64,000 bases of DNA, taken from the NCBI GenBank assembly GCA_946886475.1, contig CAMPIQ010000001.1, forward strand, positions 1 through 64,000. The letters are read 5' to 3'. The position numbers and the translations under genes are program-made. The notes beneath the pieces were generated by a model, which was given only the letters and a program-made list of their open reading frames with translations, did no database searches and had not been told where the DNA came from. This document shows, piece by piece, positions 42,077 through 50,061 of the stretch; positions within the stretch are counted from its first letter, which is position 1, and every line of letters starts with the position of its first letter. This DNA comes from an uncultured Chitinophagales bacterium. Lineage in GTDB: Bacteria; Bacteroidota; Bacteroidia; Chitinophagales; Chitinophagaceae.

Positions 42077-42604
42077 ATGTTGGAAGATCCTCAAATTATG
42101 ATCGCTGATGTTCATGATATTCCCCGGCTGGTAGAACTGGTGAACCACGCCTACAGGGGGCCTGAGGCAAAAAAAGGATGGACACATGAAGCTGATCTGA
42201 TTGCAGGAGATATCAGAACAGACCACAATGAACTTAAAAGAATCATTGCCAGTTCTTCTGCTGTTATGCTTAAGTATACTATCAATAATACAATTTCCGG
42301 ATGCGTTTACCTTCACCGGTATGATGAATTGTTATACCTGGGAATGTTATCTGTAGACCCGTCTTTACAGTTGCTTGGTATAGGGAAAAAACTTTTAGCC
42401 GGTGCAGAGGCCTATGGTATTTTAAAAAAATGCAGCACTATTGAAATGAACGTAATTTCAAAAAGAAAGGAATTGATAGCATGGTATGAAAAACATGGTT
42501 ACAGGGATTCAGGCAGGAAAAGGCCTTTTCATACCGATCCGGAATATGGAATACCAAGAGAACCTGTTGAATTTATAATAATGGAAAAACACCTGAATAG
42601 TTAG
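42077..42604 (+). CDS. GNAT-family N-acetyltransferase
   Basis: This 175-residue protein of the GNAT fold uses acetyl-CoA to acetylate an unknown amine. The N-terminal DVHDIPRLVELVNHAYRG, the central YLGMLSVDPSLQLLGIGKKLLAGAE (motif A with the pyrophosphate-binding Q/R-x-x-G-x-G/A pattern) and the C-terminal WYEKHGYRDSGRK are all present. A near-match box TATCTTTA ends 4 bases before the ATG, continuing the leaderless pattern. It is convergent with the DUF5686 gene. Confidence 0.85.
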   Translation: MLEDPQIMIADVHDIPRLVELVNHAYRGPEAKKGWTHEADLIAGDIRTDHNELKRIIASSSAVMLKYTINNTISGCVYLHRYDELLYLGMLSVDPSLQLLGIGKKLLAGAEAYGILKKCSTIEMNVISKRKELIAWYEKHGYRDSGRKRPFHTDPEYGIPREPVEFIIMEKHLNS

Positions 42605-42629
42605 CTGGCCTTCCTAATCAACAAAGCAT

Positions 42630-45092
42630 TTAGTTCCACTTATTCTTTCTCTTATTCCACGTGGTGAGTCCAACCTTGAATTGAACTGGGTTGGTGAATT
42701 TGTTGGCAACAGATCCAACTACATACACTCCAAGTTTGAACTTGGTCAATGGATTGAAAGGCCATTTAAAAACTCTTTCTATTCCCGCAAATAGTTCTGC
42801 ATATCTGAGTTTGCGTTCAGGTGCGTATAAATATCCGCCTCCTGCTATTTCGCGTAGCTGAAGTTTTTTTAATAAAGGAATTTTATTGAGCAGGGAGCCA
42901 TTGAATTCATGCACAAAATGTCCCTGGTAAAATCTCTGGAACACCGGAAAAGTAGAATCCAGTGCCTGAAAAGCTTCATCAGGATTCATGAACAGGAATG
43001 GATCACCTCTTCTTTGAAATTGATAGTCGAGTAATTTCAATTCCTTCCTGTTGAAAAAATCCCCGGTTTTTACATTATACCTTAAATTACCCATGATGCC
43101 AATATTGATGGTTTGTTCCATGCCCAGTTCCAGGTAATCAAAATTGGCTTCGCTGCCTATAAGGTCAGGGATTCCCTTGCGCCAGTTTATATAGAACGTT
43201 GGCCATTTAGACCCGAGAATGATCTTTTCCCTCGGCTCTCTTACAAATCTTTGCCGCGGTGTATATTTCAGGGTTCCTTTCAGGTAAACTGCATTGTAGG
43301 GATCAAATGGAATGGGTTGGTTGTCTTCCAGAATATCTCCCAATAAACTATCAGAGATAGGATTGGTTTTATAACCCACAACAGACCTTCTGATGGCAAG
43401 ATCTGCCTCAGTATAAAGAAACAAGCCGTTGGCAATCTCCAATCCATGACCAGCCGCCAGGTAGTTGTTCAAAAAATAACTGCTTCGCTGTATCTGATTG
43501 ATCCATGCATCGCCTTCATATATGTGGTCAAAGTCACGGTTCAACTCAAGCATATAAAATCCACGGTTAAATGGATTGTACATCCGCTTTAGCCTTATGG
43601 TTCCATTGATGTCTTTATTTCGGATACCATAACTGATATCTGTGAAGAGTGTGATATCTTTTTTCGAAGTATATTTTTTGTAGTAATAGAAGGAAGGCCT
43701 GATACGCCCTCCGCCAAACTGGAATGGTTCATAAAGTGAAATAATAGGAGGTACAACCCAGGTCCTTTCTTTTTCACGGTTGTAAAAGGTCATTCCTGTA
43801 AATCCAAGTTTTTTCCAGGTAACCCTGTTATTCACCCTGTCTATGGAATCGAGATAAGCTTTTGAATGAATAATTGAAAAAATGCTATCCCTGTATCTTA
43901 CATAGCGGACTTCCTTATCTGTTAATGGTTCGGTTCTCACTGTACGCCAGAAACTGGTATCCCTTTCATATGCAGACAGAGTGGTAGCGCTTACTTCAAG
44001 TCCAAAATAGTTTCTCCTGAATTGTTTATTCAATTCGTAATCAGAGTATACCACAAGGGTTTGTCCGGATAATTTTCTTTTCCCCGATTTAGAGTAATAA
44101 TTGAATTGCTGCTTTTTCAGCATCCAGGCTTTGTTATCTACCAGGCCATAATCCTGAACCACTTCAAAAAAATCATATTCCGGAAGGTGGTAGGATGGAA
44201 AACTGAATCTTGTATGAAGAATGGCCCAGGCACTGTCTGTAATAGTGATCTCGCCTTCAACGGTAGCATTACTTAACTGCCGGGGTTTTACGGCAATAGT
44301 GAATATGGTATGATCGCCTCTTCGTTCGCGCCTGATGGTTTTGAATCTGTAAGCGAGCAGTCCGCTATAGCTTACAGGTGAAAGGAAGGGTACTTCTGAG
44401 ATCATGGGCACCCTTACAAGATTGTTGTAAAAGCTGAAGTTTCCTTCGGTGGTAGACAGATAAAAAAGGTTTTCGGCATCACCATGCTTCTTTACGCCTA
44501 CCCTTTTTTCTTTCATTCTTGCGTCAGATTCATAATCCAGCAGTAAGGAAACCTCGGTCATGGCCATGTTCTCCAGATCGGTGTCAGGATTAGAGAATAT
44601 AGTAGAATCAGTTTTTGCCCTGTCTTTTTTCTTCAACACGGAATCCTGTTGTAGGGCCTTGATATATACCTTAGCCGAATAGGCACCGGCTGCTGATGTG
44701 ATCTGGTCTTTATTACGGATCACATTCCGCATGATCTCTTCCGCCCGGTCTTTTACTTTAACACGGATAACTATGTCTTCCATCATGGGCGCTTCTTCTT
44801 CTTCCATAATGAAATTCAATTCCTGGTTTTTAGTAAGGACCAGGTTCATGATCTGGGTTTTAAAACCAATCATGGTTACCAGCAGGTTATACCTCCCGAT
44901 CTCAAGGTTTAATTCATAACTGCCGTCTTCTCTGGAAGTTGTTCCAACTCTTTCCAGCTCCTGTACCTGTATGGTAGCAAAGGCCAGTGGTTCAAGTTTG
45001 CTGTTGGTGATCTTACCATGCACCTTAAATGACTGTGCATAGCCTGAACAGGCAATGAAAAACAATAAAATAAGTAAGGAAAAGTTTTTCAT
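42630..45092 (-). CDS. DUF5686 outer-membrane protein with a CarboxypepD_reg-like domain
   Basis: This is a large exported protein of 820 residues, with a signal peptide (about 1-19, ending GYAQS), then a carboxypeptidase-regulatory-like beta domain (about 22-105, KVHGKITNSKLEPLAFATIQV, GTTSREDGSYELNLEIGRYNLLV) and the DUF5686 region. The second half (about 450-820) is rich in alternating aromatic strands (YYKKYTSKKDITLFTDISYGI) and ends in a strand with a terminal aromatic, KVGLTTWNKRKNKWN, as in beta-barrel outer-membrane proteins. No TonB plug is seen, so it is not a SusC. The function is unknown. A 271-base upstream region separates it from the divergent 45364 gene. Confidence 0.87.
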   Translation of the reverse strand: MKNFSLLILLFFIACSGYAQSFKVHGKITNSKLEPLAFATIQVQELERVGTTSREDGSYELNLEIGRYNLLVTMIGFKTQIMNLVLTKNQELNFIMEEEEAPMMEDIVIRVKVKDRAEEIMRNVIRNKDQITSAAGAYSAKVYIKALQQDSVLKKKDRAKTDSTIFSNPDTDLENMAMTEVSLLLDYESDARMKEKRVGVKKHGDAENLFYLSTTEGNFSFYNNLVRVPMISEVPFLSPVSYSGLLAYRFKTIRRERRGDHTIFTIAVKPRQLSNATVEGEITITDSAWAILHTRFSFPSYHLPEYDFFEVVQDYGLVDNKAWMLKKQQFNYYSKSGKRKLSGQTLVVYSDYELNKQFRRNYFGLEVSATTLSAYERDTSFWRTVRTEPLTDKEVRYVRYRDSIFSIIHSKAYLDSIDRVNNRVTWKKLGFTGMTFYNREKERTWVVPPIISLYEPFQFGGGRIRPSFYYYKKYTSKKDITLFTDISYGIRNKDINGTIRLKRMYNPFNRGFYMLELNRDFDHIYEGDAWINQIQRSSYFLNNYLAAGHGLEIANGLFLYTEADLAIRRSVVGYKTNPISDSLLGDILEDNQPIPFDPYNAVYLKGTLKYTPRQRFVREPREKIILGSKWPTFYINWRKGIPDLIGSEANFDYLELGMEQTINIGIMGNLRYNVKTGDFFNRKELKLLDYQFQRRGDPFLFMNPDEAFQALDSTFPVFQRFYQGHFVHEFNGSLLNKIPLLKKLQLREIAGGGYLYAPERKLRYAELFAGIERVFKWPFNPLTKFKLGVYVVGSVANKFTNPVQFKVGLTTWNKRKNKWN

Positions 45093-45363
45093 AAATACCG
45101 AATACCGGTTGGATGTGTAAAAGTGCAGCCTTTCTGTTTAATTTCTGCTTCTGGAAAAACAATTTTCAATTGATTTAACAGTAAAAAACAAAAAAGCGCT
45201 GCATGAAACTTAAAGTTTTCCTGACCAGGGTTTAACAGGCCTTTTCAAAATACAACACTTTGACAAACTAATGAAACAGCCGGTTCTTGCTCATGGACTT
45301 AAATACATTTTTTAACAAACAGCTGGCTGTCAATTTCCTATTTTTAAAAACTATAATTCATTT

Positions 45364-45867
45364 ATGAAAATATTGTTCCTACTCTCATTACTTTGCCCCT
45401 TGTTTTCATTAGGACAGGACTCCTGCCAGTTGAAAAAGGAAACTGACCCCTTTACCCATGAAACCAGGATTTCAACAGGCTTTATATCCTTTGATGTAAG
45501 CGGCATTCCTTTATCCATTTCAGTAGATGCTACCAAGGCTGAAATTGATTTCTTTTTATGGATACGCAACGACTCCAGGTGTTTTGATGAGCACTCCACG
45601 GCACAGGTGATCTTTGAAGGTGACAGACTGAAATCAAACTTTAAGAATACCGGCTCAATGAATTGTGAGGGCGCTTTTCACTTTACGTTCAGAAATTCGC
45701 AGACCACAGCTTCTCAATTAAAAAGACTCACTGATAAAAAGGTCAATGTGATCAGGCTTACAGGAAATAATAAAACGGTTACCGAGATCAGTTTTTCTGA
45801 GGAACAAAAACAAACCTTATTGAAAATGGCCCGGTGTGTAGCTGCCGAGGCTAAAACGTTATTGTAA
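45364..45867 (+). CDS. Secreted protein of unknown function
   Basis: This 167-residue protein has a signal peptide (MKILFLLSLLCPLFSLGQ). The mature part is beta-rich (STGFISFDVSGIPLSISVDATKAEIDFFLWI, CFDEHSTAQVIFEGDRL, MNCEGAFHFTFR) with four cysteines that may pair, and ends in a helix with Cys (MARCVAAEAKTLL). I do not recognise it. It is alone on the plus strand, preceded by an imperfect box (TATTTTTA) and followed by a hairpin shared with a small convergent gene. Confidence 0.72.
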   Translation: MKILFLLSLLCPLFSLGQDSCQLKKETDPFTHETRISTGFISFDVSGIPLSISVDATKAEIDFFLWIRNDSRCFDEHSTAQVIFEGDRLKSNFKNTGSMNCEGAFHFTFRNSQTTASQLKRLTDKKVNVIRLTGNNKTVTEISFSEEQKQTLLKMARCVAAEAKTLL

Positions 45868-45880
45868 ATTTCTTTTGTCT

Positions 45881-45911
45881 TAAAAGAAAATCCCGGCTCG
45901 AAGGCCGGGAT
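45881..45911 (-). terminator. Terminator for the 69-residue gene
   Basis: The stem TCCCGGC (45891-45897) with GCCGGGA (45904-45910) is followed on the minus strand by ATTTTCTTTT. It begins 3 bases after the stop of the minus-strand gene and is weaker for the plus strand. Confidence 0.78.
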
Positions 45912-45913
45912 GG

Positions 45914-46123
45914 TTATTTCTTCAGGAAAACTTTCACCCTTGTTTGTGATGTTCTGGGCTGCGTTTCCTTTTCTTCAATTGAATAGTTGTAGATGCGGAA
46001 GCCATCTTTATAAAGATCTTCCAGATTGGGATCATTCCGGAACAACCTGCCTTCCCTGCAGGCCTGTGTCAGTCCTTCTTCACCTGCAACATCAGGAACG
46101 GTAACTGTTAATTGTCTTTCCAT
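45914..46123 (-). CDS. Small protein of 69 residues, unknown
   Basis: This is a charged soluble peptide (MERQLTVTVPDVAGEEGL..., EDLYKDGFRIYNYSIEEKET, ending VKVFLKK) with no signal peptide. It has alternating patterns that suggest one helix between strands. I do not recognise a family. A terminator on its strand placed right after the stop, and a start that is not shared with any longer gene, favour it over the overlapping plus-strand frame (45910-46104), which has low-complexity Cys/Pro/Leu content. It is probably a single-gene unit. Confidence 0.6.
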   Translation of the reverse strand: MERQLTVTVPDVAGEEGLTQACREGRLFRNDPNLEDLYKDGFRIYNYSIEEKETQPRTSQTRVKVFLKK

Positions 46124-46342
46124 ACTAAAAGGTTTAGATTAAAAATCTGATTAACGGTCTTCAAAAGGACGAAGGCAAGTTACGAAATAAAGCCTGTTTT
46201 TCAAATTGGTATCCTGGCTTTATCCAGCAGAAATATGCCCTGAAAAGCTCTTAACCGGTTTCAGCAAAGTTTTCCGGAGGGCTGTTAGGCAGTCCTTTTT
46301 TCAATAAAAAATTATGCTAAGCCAAACTTTCTATCCGGCCAC

Positions 46343-46822
46343 TTATTGTACTGTAATGTATCCATTGAATGAAATGGCCTGCCTGTTGTTGCTGGTAACC
46401 ATTAGTGTAGCGTTGCCATTATCAAATATCCTCAGGATCATTTTCCTTACCTCCTTTGTATCTTCAGGCTGGATGATGATTTCCCAAGATTCTTTCTTTT
46501 TTATTTTGGCCTTATAGATAAAGTCTTCCGACTGAAACTTAATAGGACCTTCTCCGGGTAATGGGGCAGAATAAGCCCTGCCATAATAAGGCAGGTAAAC
46601 CGATAGGGAATCATCCTTCACATACAGATCATATCCCGGCGTTAATTGTTTTACATTTCCGCCCATAGGAAATGCAGTCTCTGCCCTGAAAGTAAATGTA
46701 TGCGCTTCCACTGCTTTTTTTACAGTGGCTTTATCAAGATCCTGTGCATTGATAACATTAAATGAAAATAAGGCGAAACTGAAGTATAGCGTAGTCAAAA
46801 TATTTTTCACAGTATATTTCAT
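46343..46822 (-). CDS. DUF4251 secreted protein
   Basis: This 159-residue exported protein has a signal peptide (about 1-26, FSFNVINAQ). The mature protein matches the DUF4251 pattern: KAVEAHTFTFRAETAFPMGG, LTPGYDLYVKDDSLSVYLPYYGRAYSAP and IKKKESWEIIIQPED, ending with NNRQAISFNGYI. It is likely periplasmic. The biochemical role is unknown. It is divergent from the lipoprotein gene at 46998. Confidence 0.85.
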   Translation of the reverse strand: MKYTVKNILTTLYFSFALFSFNVINAQDLDKATVKKAVEAHTFTFRAETAFPMGGNVKQLTPGYDLYVKDDSLSVYLPYYGRAYSAPLPGEGPIKFQSEDFIYKAKIKKKESWEIIIQPEDTKEVRKMILRIFDNGNATLMVTSNNRQAISFNGYITVQ

Positions 46823-46997
46823 AGGTTAAATTGATCAAAGCATGTACCATTTCAATAGCTAAAATCCAATTTTAATTCACCGTTACGTTAAAATAACTCC
46901 GGTATATTCCAGCGGATTTTTGTACCTTATTGATCATTCCTGCCTTTTGCAAACCTGCTGGCCTGAACAACATTATCATCATCAAAAACTTAAGATT

Positions 46998-47561
46998 ATG
47001 AGATCAGAAAAACTTTGCAGGTTTGTGGTCCCTTTTTTTGTATCAGCCATTTCGGTTTTTGTTTTCAGCTGCGCAACTGTTGCCGTGAATGAAAGTCCCA
47101 CAAGATATGGATGGAGCGCCGTTACTATGCCCGGATGGCAAATGGGAAACGGCAACATGTCTGTACATGCTGTACTGGGATATTCAAGGGTAAACTTCAA
47201 GGGTGGAGGAGGACATAATAATTTTCTTCAGCTGGGCCCGCAAATCAGGTGGAATAGCAGGGATGCCGGAGGTAATGGTTTATGGGCCGGAGCCGAGGTC
47301 ACTTATCTGAATGTTTCAGTTAATTATGATGGTAACAGCTCATTTAAACCTTCCGGATCAGGTTATACAGCAGGGCCGGTGGTGGGTTACCGTTTTCACC
47401 TGGGGAAAGCTCCATTAAGTGTTTATTTTGCACCCGCTTTTCTGCACCGGGGTACGCTGCAGGATGGAAACATGATTGCTGTTTCACCAGGAAATGGCTT
47501 TTATGGCAGACTTGGGATTGACCTTCATTTTATGTCGCTCCTGAATAACAAAGGCAGGTAA
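46998..47561 (+). CDS. Outer-membrane protein with a lipobox, unknown
   Basis: This is 187 residues from ATG 46998; the open frame to 46920 adds a lead rich in His and Cys that looks untranslated. The N-terminus is a lipoprotein signal (FFVSAISVFVFSC, lipobox V-F-S-C). The rest shows repeated beta strands with aromatic and Gly residues (MSVHAVLGYSRVNFKGG, LWAGAEVTYLNVSVNYD, AGPVVGYRFHLG, GRLGIDLHFMSL), the look of a small beta barrel. The end is 10 bases from the stop of the convergent phosphoesterase gene. A near-match promoter box (GATTTTTG) lies about 78 bases upstream. Confidence 0.7.
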   Translation: MRSEKLCRFVVPFFVSAISVFVFSCATVAVNESPTRYGWSAVTMPGWQMGNGNMSVHAVLGYSRVNFKGGGGHNNFLQLGPQIRWNSRDAGGNGLWAGAEVTYLNVSVNYDGNSSFKPSGSGYTAGPVVGYRFHLGKAPLSVYFAPAFLHRGTLQDGNMIAVSPGNGFYGRLGIDLHFMSLLNNKGR

Positions 47562-47571
47562 TAAAAGGAGA

Positions 47572-48312
47572 TCATACTTCCAGCAAATAAAATGGATGTG
47601 TATATCCCTGTTGCAATAGAATGGGGATGGCCACATTATATACTTTGATTCCATCGTTTGTTTCTCCATGAAGCGTTCCCGTATGTGCATGACCGTGAAA
47701 TGCAGCCAATACTTTATGACGGTTAAGGGGTTCTGCCAGTCTTGAACATCCAAGGAAAGGGTAAATGGGTTCCGGCTCGCCAACAATGGTTTCTTTGATG
47801 GGGGAATAATGTAAAACAGCGATCTTTTTGATGTCTCTTTGTTCTGCATCAAGCCTGGATAAGGCACGGTCCAGGTGAAGTGTTTCTTCAACGGCTTCCT
47901 GCACAAAAGATTTCATGGCGCCTTCACCAAAGAAAGACAACATGTGGCGGTCAAATCCACCTCCAAAGCCTTTTACGCCTGCAAAGCCCACATTACCTAT
48001 AATCACTGCCTCTCCATCGAGGATATGCACACCATATTTCAAAAGTATCTGCCGGATCAGTTTATGTCTTCCTTTTTCGAAATCATGATTCCCCAATACT
48101 GCTACTACTGGAATGGTACAGGATTTCAATTCTTCCACAAGCACTTCTGCTTCCATTTCATCACCCGTATCGGTTAGATCACCCGCAATAACCAGTATGT
48201 CTGCCTTGCCGGATATTTCCCTGAACAATTCCACCCATTTGCCTTTATCACCTTCACGTACGTGAATATCACCTATTGCAGCTATCATGGTTTTTTTTTC
48301 AGTTGATTCCAT
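47572..48312 (-). CDS. Calcineurin-like metallophosphoesterase
   Basis: This 246-residue phosphoesterase has all five motifs: IGDIHVREGD (D-x-H), VIAGDLTDTGD (G-D), VLGNHDFEKG (GNHD), VLHYSPI (H) and AAFHGHAHTG (GHxH). The family acts on phosphoesters of proteins, nucleotides or nucleic acids. It is cytoplasmic, with no signal. Its start is 3 bases after the stop of the upstream nucleotidyltransferase-like gene, so the two are co-transcribed. The pairing of a nucleotidyl-transfer and a phosphoester-cleaving enzyme is suggestive. Confidence 0.9.
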   Translation of the reverse strand: MESTEKKTMIAAIGDIHVREGDKGKWVELFREISGKADILVIAGDLTDTGDEMEAEVLVEELKSCTIPVVAVLGNHDFEKGRHKLIRQILLKYGVHILDGEAVIIGNVGFAGVKGFGGGFDRHMLSFFGEGAMKSFVQEAVEETLHLDRALSRLDAEQRDIKKIAVLHYSPIKETIVGEPEPIYPFLGCSRLAEPLNRHKVLAAFHGHAHTGTLHGETNDGIKVYNVAIPILLQQGYTHPFYLLEV

Positions 48313-48315
48313 TGA

Positions 48316-49059
48316 TTAAACTGTTTTAATAGTATAGGTTTTATAATTCCATTCCTTAATGTCTATTTCATATTGTGTCTGGTCGATCATAGGCCCCCTG
48401 CACACTTTTTCACAGGAAGGGGGCAGGTCGTATTGTTCGTGGGCACGGTGCATGAGTTCATCAAATAACCATTTAGGAATGATCTCATGAAATTCGGAGG
48501 GATAGATAAACTGGAAATGCAATAACTGGGCAAGCAACAGATGCCAATGAGGATCCATACGTACCAGTAGCCTTTCCCAGTTAAAATTCTTTCCTGTTTT
48601 AAGCAGTATATGGTTCACATCGGCACCATCGAACCTTTCCCTGTTTTGAACATAGATCTTACACCATACCAGCTCTTCGGGGGGAAGCAATAATACATCT
48701 ACTCCAACAAACCTTGCTTTTGTGGCATGATCAAACCAGGTTTCATCAACCCGGCAAATATTATTTACCGTATCAAAGATGATATCAATGAAATAATCAT
48801 CCTTAAATACTTTGCATAACCATCTTACGTCGTAAAGTTCGGTACGGTAACCTTTATCTGCAAAGAATTTCAAAATTCTGGGATAATCGCTAGGCTTACA
48901 AAAAATGTCCAGGTCTTTTGTATCGCGATAGATCTCCGTATAATGAAACATGGCAAAAGCACCACCAAGCATATAGCGGGCTCCGCTTTCATTTAACAGA
49001 TCCAAAGCTTCCTTGTAAAAAGCATGCGCTTCTTTTCTTTGTTCTTCAGTCACGATCAT
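48316..49059 (-). CDS. Nucleotidyltransferase-fold protein
   Basis: This 247-residue protein has the Pol-beta/MNT nucleotidyltransferase-like start: GARYMLGGAFAMFHYTEI with the Gly-Gly turn and then DTKDLDIFCK (D-x-D metal site), as in AbiEii/DUF6036-like proteins. The rest is mostly helical, with LLPPEELVWCKIYVQNRERFDGADVNHIL. A late Cys-containing segment (CEKVCRGP) is present. The activity (nucleotide transfer to RNA, protein or a small molecule) is not determined. It heads an operon with the metallophosphoesterase. Confidence 0.8.
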   Translation of the reverse strand: MIVTEEQRKEAHAFYKEALDLLNESGARYMLGGAFAMFHYTEIYRDTKDLDIFCKPSDYPRILKFFADKGYRTELYDVRWLCKVFKDDYFIDIIFDTVNNICRVDETWFDHATKARFVGVDVLLLPPEELVWCKIYVQNRERFDGADVNHILLKTGKNFNWERLLVRMDPHWHLLLAQLLHFQFIYPSEFHEIIPKWLFDELMHRAHEQYDLPPSCEKVCRGPMIDQTQYEIDIKEWNYKTYTIKTV

Positions 49060-49157
49060 AATTTTTCCTTTTTTCCAGATCCAGGCTTTTACTACATCCA
49101 GTTCTTATGTGATAAAAGAACGTGCCAACTAAGGCAAAGCCTGCCTATTTTTACGGG

Positions 49158-50003
49158 GTGAAAAAATATTACCTCTGTTTTTTATTACTGGTGATGGTAT
49201 TGCCGGTAACCGCTCAGGAACTTCATGTGATGAGTTTCAATATCCGTTATGATAATCCGGGAGATAGTTTAAATGCATGGCCATACCGTAAGGATAAGGT
49301 CACAAGTCAGATCCTTTTTCACGACACGCATCTTTTAGGTGTGCAGGAAGCCTTGTATTCACAACTGCAGGATATGCAGCTTCAGTTAAAACGTTTCAAA
49401 TATGCAGGTAAGGGAAGAAAGGACGGAATGAAGGCCGGCGAGTTCTCTGCAATATTTTATGATACCACCAGACTTCATTTATTAAAATCTGAAACTTTCT
49501 GGCTTGCTGAGCAAACAGACGTTGCGGGTAAAAAAGGATGGGATGCTGCATTTGAAAGGGTAGTAACCTGGGCTTCATTCAGGGATAAAAAAACAAAAAA
49601 AGTTTTTTTCCATTTCAATACCCATTTTGATCATATGGGGAAAGTAGCGCGTAAAGAAAGTGCTGAATTATTATTGTCAAAGATCAGCGAGATCGCAGGA
49701 AGCGCTCAGGTAATAGTTACGGGTGATTTTAATGCCCAGCCCAATGACGAACCTATACAAGTGCTTACAGACAGCTCAAATAGTAAGAGGTTAACTGATA
49801 CCCGCCTGGTTTCTAAAAAGCCACATTATGGCCCGATGGGAACCTTTAATGCATTTGGTCCAAAAGAAATTCATGACCAGCCCATAGATTACATTTTTAT
49901 TAAAAATGGAATCAGGGTATTGAAACATGCAACACTTTCCCAGTCATGGCAGGGCAGGTTTTCTTCGGATCATTTCCCGGTGTATGCTGAGGTGGTTCTG
50001 TAA
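49158..50003 (+). CDS. Secreted endonuclease/exonuclease/phosphatase-family protein
   Basis: This is 281 residues from GTG 49158, preferred because it directly precedes the signal peptide (KKYYLCFLLLVMVLPVTAQ); ATG 49122 would add 12 residues. The EEP fold motifs are visible: LHVMSFNIRYDN (catalytic Asn), LLGVQEALYSQ (metal Glu), FFHFNTHFDHMG (His), VTGDFNAQPND (Asp-x-Asn) and DYIFIKN, SSDHFPVYAEV (Asp-His). Members hydrolyse nucleic acids, inositol phosphates or sphingomyelin, and the substrate here is open. A near-match box TATTTTTA ends 4 bases before the GTG. Confidence 0.88.
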   Translation: MKKYYLCFLLLVMVLPVTAQELHVMSFNIRYDNPGDSLNAWPYRKDKVTSQILFHDTHLLGVQEALYSQLQDMQLQLKRFKYAGKGRKDGMKAGEFSAIFYDTTRLHLLKSETFWLAEQTDVAGKKGWDAAFERVVTWASFRDKKTKKVFFHFNTHFDHMGKVARKESAELLLSKISEIAGSAQVIVTGDFNAQPNDEPIQVLTDSSNSKRLTDTRLVSKKPHYGPMGTFNAFGPKEIHDQPIDYIFIKNGIRVLKHATLSQSWQGRFSSDHFPVYAEVVL

Positions 50004-50061
50004 TGAACAGTAAGTAAAGAGCACTGAAAGATGATTTATATTAATAAACAAATTAACTGCA

